Assembly: GCA_025355595.1 (NCBI GenBank)
Contig: JANXZI010000421.1
Span: forward strand, 1 to 11,953
DNA length: 11,953 nucleotides
Direction of reading: 5' to 3'
From: Spartobacteria bacterium
GTDB lineage: Bacteria > Verrucomicrobiota > Verrucomicrobiia > Chthoniobacterales > Chthoniobacteraceae
Part shown: one piece after another, positions 5,789-11,953 of the stretch
Layout of the letters: every line of letters starts with the position of its first letter
Position numbering within the stretch: the first letter of the stretch is position 1
Notes under the pieces: generated by a model
What the model was told of the DNA's origin: nothing
Seen by the model: the letters and a program-made list of their open reading frames with translations, nothing else
Database searches by the model: none
Made by a program: the position numbers and the translations under genes

Positions 5789-8425
5789 TCACCATCGGTA
5801 TTCCAAGGTGAGCGTGCTGCCGCCTTTCGGCAGGGTGAGCGGGATGAGCACCTCGCCGGGATCGCCGTCGCGCAACTGACCTTGATGATCGCTGGTGATG
5901 CGGATTTGCAGCGCATCCACGGAGAACGCCCGGTCGGATTGCATGGTGATCTTTTTGCCGGACGCTGCGCGGAAAAAGAATGGCGACGGCGCGTCGGGCG
6001 CGTCGAAGCGGAAGGTGCGCTTGAAATACGCCTCGCCGTCCTTGTCCCGCACATCCTCGAAAAAATCCTCCACCGCGATGTTGCCATAGCGATACAGAAA
6101 CGTCGGCCTGCGCTTCGCATCAAGATGGTATCCGCGGAACTGATAGCCGTGATCCTGCGGGAAGGTGTAGTTGGTTTTCCCCTTGTAGGGCCAGTTGTCG
6201 TCCGGCGATTTCAGCCGGTGAAAAGGAACGCCCGCGGGGAACGAAATCCGATCCGTGCCGCGTGCGTGGAAGGAGCCGAGGTCCACATTCGCGAACTCGC
6301 CTTTCCAGAGCTGCCGTAGCGCCATTTCCTCGGAATCGAACGCAAGGCTGATGCGCTCGGGATAGCCCACGCCAATCCCGCGAAAGCCCGCGGTGCCGCG
6401 CCCGCGGCAGATTTCCGGGACGTCGCCGACGCGGAGTTCGCTCGATTGTCGTGAGAGGCCCGCGGGCTTTTTCGCCCGCGGGCCGTCTTCGAGATAAGCC
6501 CACAGCGCCTCGATCTGCTGCGCCGTGTCGCCGCCGAGAATCGTGGGACGGATGGACTGCCCGCCCGGCCAATAGCTCGGCATGATGACCGTCGGGTGAA
6601 AGCGCGACGGCTGTCGCATGTAGAGGTGAAACCAGCTTTTCTTCACGCGCCCGGTCACGTTCACGATGTCGAGCGCGCCTGCGCCGCCGGCCTTCTGCCC
6701 GTTGAAATCATGGCACGCGATGCAACTGAATCCGGCAGTGCCGATCATCTCGTAACCGGCGTCCTTCGATTCGCGGACGTTCGCGATTTTCGGAAAGGTC
6801 ACCTCCTCAAGTTTGTCGAGCTTGCCGAACAGTCCGACGAGATGTCCCACATTCGCTTCGCCGAATTGCGGCATCGCCGCGTCGAGATATTCGCGCTGAC
6901 GATTCCCGCGCAGCAGCACCTCCGCGATCCATTCCGGCGTCAGCTTTGCGCCGACGTGCGACAGCGGCGGCGGCAAGCGGCCTTGGTCGCCGAGCGCGGG
7001 CTTCGTGCCGGTGAAGATGGCGTTGCGCTCCGGCGCGATGCCGCCGAGTCCCGCGCGCTCGTGGCAGCCGATGCAGTTGAAGGTCACGAGCGTCTTGTCG
7101 AGGAGCTGCTGGTCGTTCAGCGGACGTTCCGCGCCCGGCAGCGCCTTCGCGATCAGCGAGCGTTGATCCGCAGTCAGCTCGAATCGTGGCCACGCTCCCG
7201 GCTCCGTGCCCAAGCATCCGCCGCGCGGGTCGAGCTGCGCGAGCGCACGCGCGGGATTCGAGGCAATCTTCAAATCATCGTGGCAACGCGCGCAGCCGAG
7301 TTTTCCAAACTGCTCGCGTCCCTGCGCCGCGAGCGTGGCCTCCACGCGCAGAGGTTGAAATTCCGCGATCGGTTTGTCCGATACGGACAGCATCGCGGCG
7401 GGAACCGGCTGCCGCGCGAACTGCGGGCCTTCCATCTCGAACGAAAACTTCGCCTCGCGCCCCGTGTGAAAATAAATCACGGCGATCTTCCGCCAGCCCG
7501 CGGAGAGTTCCGCCGAACCCTCCAACTTCTTCACCCCGCGCCGATCGCTCGGCTCTTGCGCGACGATCTCTTTCCCGTCCACGAGCAGCGAGCCGCCGTT
7601 CATTTGCAGAAAAAATTTGTGCCGCCCCGCGTACGCGATGTTCAGCCAGCCCTCGTATTGGACAGCCGTGTGTTGCTGGACCTTCCCGAGGCTCTCGAGG
7701 GTGAAATCATTCACATGGCCGGCGCGTTCCGCCTTCACCTCGTCGCTGCCGAGCCCCTCCCACACCTGCCCGCGATACATCGTGTAGGCGAGGTGGCCGG
7801 GCACGCGCGTGTCGCGCAGCAGATAGTGCGCGATCCGCTCGGCGTCCTGCCCCGGCAGGCGCATGTCCGGCATCCGCCCCGATGGACGGCTCGCGTGCGG
7901 CTGCCGCAGAAAATCCACGAGGCTCCTGATGCTGTACTTTTTCTCCAGCGCACCGAGGGGCGCAGAAATTTTGGGAAGCAGCTCGGTTCCCTTCTCATCG
8001 CGCGGCGAATGGCATGCCGCGCATCCGCGTGAATGAAACAGCCGCGCCCCTTCCGTCGCCGCCACTGCATCCGGCGGCTGCGGGGAAAAGTCATTCTTCC
8101 CCTGCGAAAGCAGGAAATGCGTGAGCGCCGTCGCCGTCTTTGCGCGCTCCTCGCCGCTCATCTGTGTCAAGACATCCGGCATGGTCGTGCCCGGCTTCGT
8201 CGCGTGAGGCTCGCGGATGAATGCCTCGAGATATTTCGGATTCACGCGCGAGCCGACCGCGGAGAGCCGCGGCGCCTTCTTCGATCGAGCCGCGAGTGCT
8301 GCATCGCCTGCGTGACACGCGGCGCAATTCAGCTCCTCGATCAGCACGAGTCCCTTGAGGTCCGCATCAAGTTTGCTTGCCGCCAGTCCTGGGATGATCG
8401 GTTCGGCGAATGCAGGCGCGACCAC
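5789..8425 (-). CDS. Periplasmic penta-haem cytochrome c protein with PA14 domain
   Basis: A redox protein with five CXXCH haem c sites, numbered from the GTG at 8425: CAACH 34-38, CAACH 135-139, CARCH 378-382, CIGCH 451-455 and CIACH 568-572. Candidate distal Met ligands follow in TTMPD (82), GRMPD (185), AAMPQ (518) and VIMPSYWPGG. Residues about 215-335 resemble a PA14 domain, usually a carbohydrate-binding module (GWLNIAYAGRHKFFLQ, then SLLVDGKEIV, then KIAVIYFHTG). The C-terminal 270 residues have no recognised fold but are typical of large PVC-group cytochrome proteins. It probably passes electrons from an unidentified periplasmic dehydrogenase, perhaps sugar-linked. The first canonical start, GTG 8425, leaves only VAPAFA of a signal peptide; the same frame upstream reads KTLQLFTLGAALLCS, so translation probably begins near 8476 at a non-canonical ATC or a mutated ATG. 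No electron-donor gene is adjacent in the window. Confidence 0.85.
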   Translation of the reverse strand: MVAPAFAEPIIPGLAASKLDADLKGLVLIEELNCAACHAGDAALAARSKKAPRLSAVGSRVNPKYLEAFIREPHATKPGTTMPDVLTQMSGEERAKTATALTHFLLSQGKNDFSPQPPDAVAATEGARLFHSRGCAACHSPRDEKGTELLPKISAPLGALEKKYSIRSLVDFLRQPHASRPSGRMPDMRLPGQDAERIAHYLLRDTRVPGHLAYTMYRGQVWEGLGSDEVKAERAGHVNDFTLESLGKVQQHTAVQYEGWLNIAYAGRHKFFLQMNGGSLLVDGKEIVAQEPSDRRGVKKLEGSAELSAGWRKIAVIYFHTGREAKFSFEMEGPQFARQPVPAAMLSVSDKPIAEFQPLRVEATLAAQGREQFGKLGCARCHDDLKIASNPARALAQLDPRGGCLGTEPGAWPRFELTADQRSLIAKALPGAERPLNDQQLLDKTLVTFNCIGCHERAGLGGIAPERNAIFTGTKPALGDQGRLPPPLSHVGAKLTPEWIAEVLLRGNRQREYLDAAMPQFGEANVGHLVGLFGKLDKLEEVTFPKIANVRESKDAGYEMIGTAGFSCIACHDFNGQKAGGAGALDIVNVTGRVKKSWFHLYMRQPSRFHPTVIMPSYWPGGQSIRPTILGGDTAQQIEALWAYLEDGPRAKKPAGLSRQSSELRVGDVPEICRGRGTAGFRGIGVGYPERISLAFDSEEMALRQLWKGEFANVDLGSFHARGTDRISFPAGVPFHRLKSPDDNWPYKGKTNYTFPQDHGYQFRGYHLDAKRRPTFLYRYGNIAVEDFFEDVRDKDGEAYFKRTFRFDAPDAPSPFFFRAASGKKITMQSDRAFSVDALQIRITSDHQGQLRDGDPGEVLIPLTLPKGGSTLTLEYRW

Positions 8426-8632
8426 ACTGCAAAGAAGCGCGGCACCGAGGGTGAACAGTTGGAGGGTTTTCGGGATGTGCGAGTGGTAATCCGTGCGCGT
8501 GGAATTCCGAACAAATTTTTCAGATTCGCATGGACAGGCGTCGGGGGAATGGAGGTCAGTAAATCGCCGGGCTGCGGGTCATCCTTCGCAGCGAGCAGTC
8601 CCAGAACCACTCCGTCTCACCGACGTGCATGG

Positions 8633-8689
8633 CCACGTCATCAGGGACATCCTTGCGTGATTCCGCGCGTCGCCCGCTTGATGACGTGG
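8633..8689. repeat. Perfect 11-bp inverted repeat with 35-bp spacer
   Basis: CCACGTCATCA (8633-8643) is exactly complementary to TGATGACGTGG (8679-8689). Pairing can continue inward by a G-T and a G-C pair. The spacer is 35 bp. The spacing is long for an intrinsic terminator and no T tract follows on either strand. It may be a dispersed palindromic element, an mRNA 3'-end stabiliser for the topoisomerase transcript, or a protein-binding site. Confidence 0.55.
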
Positions 8690-8693
8690 GGGT

Positions 8694-8730
8694 GGCAGCT
8701 TGGAGCGGTTTGCGAAAAACTGGAGCTGCC
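8694..8730. repeat. Hairpin directly beside the 11-bp inverted repeat
   Basis: GGCAGCT (8694-8700) pairs with AGCTGCC (8724-8730) around a 23-base loop. It lies 4 bp from the larger inverted repeat and about 30 bp downstream of the topoisomerase stop codon in the direction of transcription. It could be part of one composite element with its neighbour. Confidence 0.45.
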
Positions 8731-8760
8731 CCGCGAGCGTTGCGGCGAACTTTGCCCGCT

Positions 8761-10926
8761 CTATTTTTGGGCCGTGACATCCTTCACCGTCCACTTTGTC
8801 ACAGTGAGGCCCTTTGCCGTGCGCGTGCTGACGGGCAGCGAGGTCAGATCGAAATCAAGTTCGCGCACGCGCGCGCCGCTGCGGCCGTCGAGTGAGACGT
8901 GGAGTGACTTGGGCATTTCCTTTTCCGTCGCTGCGATGTGCAGGAAGACGATGCGGGAGTTTTCGGACTTCACGAGTGGGTAGAGCTTGTCACGCGAGAG
9001 GCCGCCGATTTGGAACTTCTTCGCGAAGGCCTTTCCGTTTTCGCCATCCTGATAGACCATCGTGTAGAAATTTGTGTCGCCGTCCTTCGGCCAGATCGCG
9101 ACGTGGAGGATTTCCCGGCCCATGAAAGTTTTGTCCGCGACCTTCGTGACCTTCAGCGAGCCGTCGCGCATGATCGTGAGCACGCTGTCGAGGATCGTGC
9201 ATTCGGTGATGAATTCGTGTTGCCGCCAGTTGAGCCCGATGAAGCCGTCCGCGCGGTTGACGTAGAGGCGCTGGTTCGCGGAGACGACTGCGGCGGCGTC
9301 AATTTGCGCGATCTCGTCGTAGCTCGTGCGACGCTTGATGCCCTTGCCGTATTTGGACTGGAGCATCTCAAACCACGCGACGGCGTAGGCGGTGAGGTTC
9401 TTGAGGTTGGCCTTCGTTTCCTTCATGCCCACCTCGATTTTCTTCATCGCCTCGTCGGCCTGGAAACGGTTGTAGGCGGAGATGCGTTTGATGCGGATCT
9501 CGGTGAGGCGCGTGATATCGTCGTCCGTCACCTCACGACGCAGTTGCTTGAGGAACGGTTTTAACCCGTTGCGAATTTCCAAGAGCACGCTCTCCCACGT
9601 TTTCGATTTTTCGATGTTCCGATAGATGCGCTCTTCGATGAAAATGCGTTCCAGCGAATCCCAGTGCCACTGCTGATCGAGCTCGCCGAGTTTGATTTCG
9701 AGTTCGCGCTTGAGCAGCGCCTTCGTCGCCTCGGCGCTGGCCTTGAGGATGTCGCGCACGCCAAGAAAGTGCGGCTTGTCTTCGCCGGTCTTCGGATTGC
9801 GGACGATGATGCATGCTGCGGGATTCAGTTGCACCTGGCAGCTCGTGAAGACGTAGAGCTGCTGGATGACCTTGTCCGCCTCCGAGCCCTGCGGGAGATG
9901 GATGAGGATCTCGACTTTGTCCGCCGTGTTGTCGTCCACATGCTTCACCTTGATCTTGCCCTTCGCATTCGCCGCGAGGATGGACTCGATGAGCGACTCG
10001 GTGGTGACGCCGAACGGCAGCTCAGTGACGGCAAGCAGGTATTTGGAGCGCTCCTCGATCTTCGCGCGGACCTTCACCTTCCCGCCGCGTTCGCCGTCGT
10101 TGTATTCGGAAAAATCCGCGGTCCCGCCCGTGGCAAAGTCGGGGAGAATGCGAAAGTTTTTCCCCTGAAGATGATTGATCGCCGCGCGGCAGAGGTCGTT
10201 GAAATTGTGCGGGAGAATCTTCGTCGAGAGCCCGACCGCGATGCCGTCCGCGCCTTCGAGCAGCACGATCGGAAATTTCGCCGGAAGCGTGATCGGCTCC
10301 TTGTTTCGCCCGTCGTAGCTGAGCTGCCATGTCGTCGTCTTCGGGTTGAAAAGCACGTCCTTCGCGAAATTTGTCAGCCGCGCCTCGATGTAGCGTGGCG
10401 CAGCGGCATCGTCGCCGGTCAGCGTGTTGCCGTAGTTCCCCTGCGGCTCGATGAGCCACCCGCGCTGACCGATGGACACGAGAGCCGCGCCGATGGACGC
10501 ATCACCGTGCGGATGCAGCTTCATCGTCGCGCCCACGACATTCGCGACCTTGTGGAAACGCCCGTCGTCCATGTCCCAAAGCGTGTGCAGCACGCGCCGC
10601 TGCACGGGCTTCAGGCCGTCATCAATGTGCGGCACCGCGCGGTCGAGGATCACGTAGCTGGCGTAGTCGAGGAACCAATTCCGGTAGCTCTGCGCCAGCG
10701 GCGCCTGCTCGTCCTGCACCTTCTCGCCGGCTTTGCGTTTCGGCGCGGTTTCCGCTGCTGCGTCCGTCTGCACGTCCGTCGCGGGCGTGCCATTTTCGTC
10801 TGGCAAAATCGGCACGGAAGCGCCGTTTGGATTTTGCACTTCACCTAGTTCCGCAGGTGCAGGCGCAGCGGCATTGAGCGGCAGTTCAGGTTGATCAGTT
10901 TTTTTGGCAGGCTTCTTCTTGGGCAT
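8761..10926 (-). CDS. parC: Type IIA DNA topoisomerase subunit A (topoisomerase IV ParC-like / gyrase A-like)
   Basis: The DNA-cleaving subunit of a type IIA topoisomerase, acting with an ATPase ParE/GyrB partner that is not in this window. From the ATG at 10926 the product is 721 residues; a TTG directly upstream adds one. Residues 1-75 are a Lys/Pro/Ala-rich tail. The winged-helix/tower cleavage core follows: SYVILDRAVPHIDDGLKPVQ (about 90-109), the HPHGD motif (138-142) and AAAPRYIEARL with the probable catalytic Tyr179. A coiled-coil region lies about residues 410-520. The remaining 190 residues form a short C-terminal domain without the GyrA box (QRRGGKG), which favours a ParC-like role over a supercoiling gyrase A; overall it resembles the Bacteroidetes ParC group. 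Quinolone-contact positions are unusual: E. coli GyrA Ser83 and Asp87 correspond to Ala143 and Ala147. No clear ribosome binding site precedes the start. Confidence 0.9.
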   Translation of the reverse strand: MPKKKPAKKTDQPELPLNAAAPAPAELGEVQNPNGASVPILPDENGTPATDVQTDAAAETAPKRKAGEKVQDEQAPLAQSYRNWFLDYASYVILDRAVPHIDDGLKPVQRRVLHTLWDMDDGRFHKVANVVGATMKLHPHGDASIGAALVSIGQRGWLIEPQGNYGNTLTGDDAAAPRYIEARLTNFAKDVLFNPKTTTWQLSYDGRNKEPITLPAKFPIVLLEGADGIAVGLSTKILPHNFNDLCRAAINHLQGKNFRILPDFATGGTADFSEYNDGERGGKVKVRAKIEERSKYLLAVTELPFGVTTESLIESILAANAKGKIKVKHVDDNTADKVEILIHLPQGSEADKVIQQLYVFTSCQVQLNPAACIIVRNPKTGEDKPHFLGVRDILKASAEATKALLKRELEIKLGELDQQWHWDSLERIFIEERIYRNIEKSKTWESVLLEIRNGLKPFLKQLRREVTDDDITRLTEIRIKRISAYNRFQADEAMKKIEVGMKETKANLKNLTAYAVAWFEMLQSKYGKGIKRRTSYDEIAQIDAAAVVSANQRLYVNRADGFIGLNWRQHEFITECTILDSVLTIMRDGSLKVTKVADKTFMGREILHVAIWPKDGDTNFYTMVYQDGENGKAFAKKFQIGGLSRDKLYPLVKSENSRIVFLHIAATEKEMPKSLHVSLDGRSGARVRELDFDLTSLPVSTRTAKGLTVTKWTVKDVTAQK

Positions 10927-11068
10927 CAAAAGTGACGGTGAAATTTATGCTGCGAGGCAGGGACATCGAGCGGCGGAGGCTGGGTGATGCCGCAGCGATT
11001 TGCAACCTGCGCGGCCCGCGGAATTCCGCTTCCGCCAGGCCCCATGCCTTCCGTTTACGGATAGCCGC

Positions 11069-11689
11069 TCAGAGCTGTTCGTAGCGGACCTGAAAGAGCA
11101 CCTTTGCGCCGGACATGTCGCCCGTGTCGAAGCCCTTTTTGAACCACCGCACCCGCTGTGCCGACGAGCCGTGCGTGAATTTTTCCGGACGCACCGTGCC
11201 GCTGGCCTTCTTTTGCAGCGTGTCGTCGCCGATGTTCTGCGCGCAATTGATCGCCGATTCCAGGTCGCCATTTTCCATGAAGTTGAACTTCTTCTGCGCC
11301 TTGGCCGCCCACACGCCGGCGAGATAGTCCGCCTGCAATTCCAGGCGCACGGACATCTGGTTTTCATTGGTGCGCGTGCGTCGCGCCTCATCCACGGCAT
11401 CGGCATAGCCGAGCACCCGCTGCACGTGATGCCCCACCTCGTGCGCCACCACATACGCGCGCGCAAACTCGCCCGAGGAATGAAGCTGCTGCTGCATCTC
11501 CTTGTAAAATGAGAGGTCAATATAGACGCGCTGATCGCCGCCGCAGTAGAACGGCCCGGTCGCCGACTCCGCCAATCCGCACGCCGACTCCACCTGTCCG
11601 CTGAAAAGGACGAGCGTCGGCTTCGGATACGTCCGGCCGAGTTTCTGGAACTCCTCGGTCCACACCTTCTCCGTGTCGCCGAGGATCAC
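11069..11689 (-). CDS. ypfJ: YpfJ-family neutral zinc metallopeptidase, N-terminally truncated (probable pseudogene)
   Basis: A member of the YpfJ / Zn_peptidase family, normally an integral membrane or exported protein of about 280-300 residues of uncertain substrate. Numbered from the GTG at 11689, the zinc site HEVGHH is at 83-88 (Glu84 catalytic) and the ELQAD segment at 117-121 holds the likely third ligand. Other family blocks are GPFYCGGDQRVYIDLSFY (45-62), INCAQNIGDD, and FTHGSSAQRVRWFKKGFDTGD. Similarity to the family continues upstream of the GTG in the same frame (see 11690-11785) and then stops at a TAG (11786-11788). The usual N-terminus, with its basic start and a transmembrane helix, is absent; roughly 60 residues are missing. 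An IS3-like element begins at the break. The catalytic core is intact, but anchoring and the native start are lost, so the gene is probably inactive or produces a soluble fragment. The topoisomerase gene follows 142 bp downstream on the same strand. Confidence 0.82.
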   Translation of the reverse strand: MILGDTEKVWTEEFQKLGRTYPKPTLVLFSGQVESACGLAESATGPFYCGGDQRVYIDLSFYKEMQQQLHSSGEFARAYVVAHEVGHHVQRVLGYADAVDEARRTRTNENQMSVRLELQADYLAGVWAAKAQKKFNFMENGDLESAINCAQNIGDDTLQKKASGTVRPEKFTHGSSAQRVRWFKKGFDTGDMSGAKVLFQVRYEQL

Positions 11690-11785
11690 CGCGGTGAAAT
11701 GCCGCAGTTCCTCTTCCGCCGGATCAATCGGTCGCTGCTGCTGCGAGGTTGTCGCTGGCCTGCTCCCCGAAAGTTGATCCAGGCG
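11690..11785 (-). pseudogene. In-frame 5' remnant of the zinc peptidase gene, without a start codon
   Basis: Codons upstream of the GTG at 11689 continue the peptidase frame and read, in part, TSQQQRPIDPAEEE and LRHFTAV. From memory, E. coli YpfJ has a comparable SQQQ stretch and FTSVIL segment before its core, so this is genuine coding sequence, not chance. The frame is closed by TAG at 11786-11788 and contains no ATG, GTG or TTG. The original 5' end has therefore been cut away. Confidence 0.65.
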
Positions 11786-11789
11786 CTAT

Positions 11790-11822
11790 GAGAGTTGGCG
11801 GCGCGCCAGCGCCGCCCAACTC
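11790..11822 (+). promoter_or_regulatory. Strong hairpin immediately upstream of the transposase start
   Basis: GGCGGCGC (11797-11804) pairs with GCGCCGCC (11809-11816) around a GCCA loop. After one bulged C (11817) pairing continues GAGTT (11792-11796) with AACTC (11818-11822). The ATG at 11825 follows within 3 bases. Several insertion sequences use such a structure to block transposase translation from transcripts that read in from outside; that role here is an inference. Confidence 0.5.
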
Positions 11823-11824
11823 CC

Positions 11825-11953
11825 ATGAAAAGAAAACGACATACACCCGAAGAAATCATCAAGAAGCTGCGTGAGGCGGCGACGCTTTTGGCCGGAGGCC
11901 AAGGCGTCGAGGAAGTCTGCAAGCGGCTGGAAGTCAGCCCGCCGACCTATCAC
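11825..11953 (+). CDS. IS3-family transposase OrfA (partial, runs off right edge)
   Basis: The first 43 codons of a transposase helix-turn-helix subunit. The start MKRKRHTPEEIIKKLREA, followed by GVEEVCKRLEVSPPTYH, is the typical N-terminus of IS3-family OrfA (Transposase_8 / HTH type): it binds the element's inverted repeats and, after a programmed frameshift, is normally joined to the OrfB integrase domain. The ATG at 11825 is preceded by a hairpin and no Shine-Dalgarno sequence. The gene continues beyond the window, so completeness cannot be judged. It points away from the interrupted peptidase gene. Confidence 0.8.
   Translation, partial: MKRKRHTPEEIIKKLREAATLLAGGQGVEEVCKRLEVSPPTYH

Larger units (their letters stand above)
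8426..8760. other. Intergenic region, 335 bp, non-coding, with inverted repeats
   Basis: This lies between the topoisomerase stop (upstream on the minus strand) and the cytochrome gene. The first 51 bp (8426-8476) carry the in-frame signal-peptide codons of the cytochrome gene. The frame is closed by a TGA at 8579-8581. The rest shows no credible gene on either strand. It contains a perfect 11-bp inverted repeat (8633-8643 with 8679-8689) and a second hairpin (8694-8730). The cytochrome promoter must be here or the gene must be read through from the topoisomerase gene. Confidence 0.5.
11775..11953 (+). mobile_element. Left part of an IS3-like insertion sequence, cut by the window end
   Basis: An IS3-type transposase ORF begins at 11825 and the peptidase homology ends between about 11758 and 11788, which brackets the left end of the element. 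IS3-family elements normally start with TG; candidates are TGATCC at 11775 and TGAGAG at 11789. The right end, the terminal inverted repeat partner and any target duplication lie outside the window, so the exact boundary is not fixed. Confidence 0.65.

Noticed and set aside
6596..8032. Long plus-strand open frame (478 codons) opposite the cytochrome gene
   Set aside because: Its product is Arg/Leu/His-rich with no domain, while the minus strand carries five CXXCH motifs and a PA14 domain. It is an antisense artefact of high GC content.
5757..8702. Shared decamer TGGCAGCTTG in the two non-coding gaps (5757-5766 and 8693-8702)
   Set aside because: Similarity does not extend beyond about ten bases, which is compatible with chance in sequences of this length.
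9664..10848. Long plus-strand open frame (394 codons) opposite the topoisomerase gene
   Set aside because: The opposite strand encodes a clear type IIA topoisomerase with HPHGD and the catalytic Tyr; the plus-strand product is Arg/Val/Asp-rich and has no family features.
10930..11068. Possible small gene or RNA between the peptidase and the topoisomerase gene
   Set aside because: The 139-bp gap shows no conserved motif, no open frame of note and no stable structure that I can see.

Overview
The window looks like chromosomal DNA of a high-GC member of the PVC group, most likely a soil or freshwater Verrucomicrobiota. This is an inference from gene content. The signs are a secreted PDZ/all-alpha/HEAT protein of the DUF6288 type, a SASA-type esterase, a GntR/LacI hybrid regulator, a large penta-haem PA14 cytochrome c protein and a Bacteroidetes/Verrucomicrobia-style topoisomerase subunit A. 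Most start codons have no clear Shine-Dalgarno sequence. No rRNA, tRNA, CRISPR array or phage gene is visible.

Positions 1-5357 hold a regulated carbohydrate-type locus. Three minus-strand genes form a probable operon: the 807-aa PDZ/HEAT protein, then the esterase, then a small exported protein that looks cut short or frameshifted at the left edge. All three carry export signals. They are transcribed divergently from a plus-strand regulator with a GntR-like winged helix fused to a LacI-type sensor domain. The 266-bp intergenic region must hold both promoters. The simplest reading is that the regulator senses a sugar or acetylated glycan fragment and controls the secreted proteins.

Positions 5358-5788 are a convergent, non-coding stretch with GC-rich palindromes. 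Positions 5789-8425 (minus) encode a periplasmic five-haem cytochrome c protein with an inserted PA14 domain. Its obvious signal peptide starts upstream of any ATG/GTG/TTG codon. Positions 8426-8760 are a second non-coding stretch with a long perfect inverted repeat and a second hairpin.

Positions 8761-10926 (minus) encode a type IIA topoisomerase subunit A (ParC-like), with alanine at both quinolone-anchoring positions. Upstream of it, at 11069-11785, is a YpfJ-family zinc metallopeptidase that has lost its N-terminal membrane anchor. The break coincides with the left end of an IS3-like insertion sequence, whose first transposase ORF starts at 11825 and runs off the right edge. A strong hairpin lies directly in front of that transposase start.

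I did not find a convincing new defence or mobile system. The most unusual items are the missing start codon of the cytochrome gene, the IS-truncated peptidase, the altered quinolone pocket, the uncharacterised DUF6288/esterase operon and the palindromic intergenic elements.
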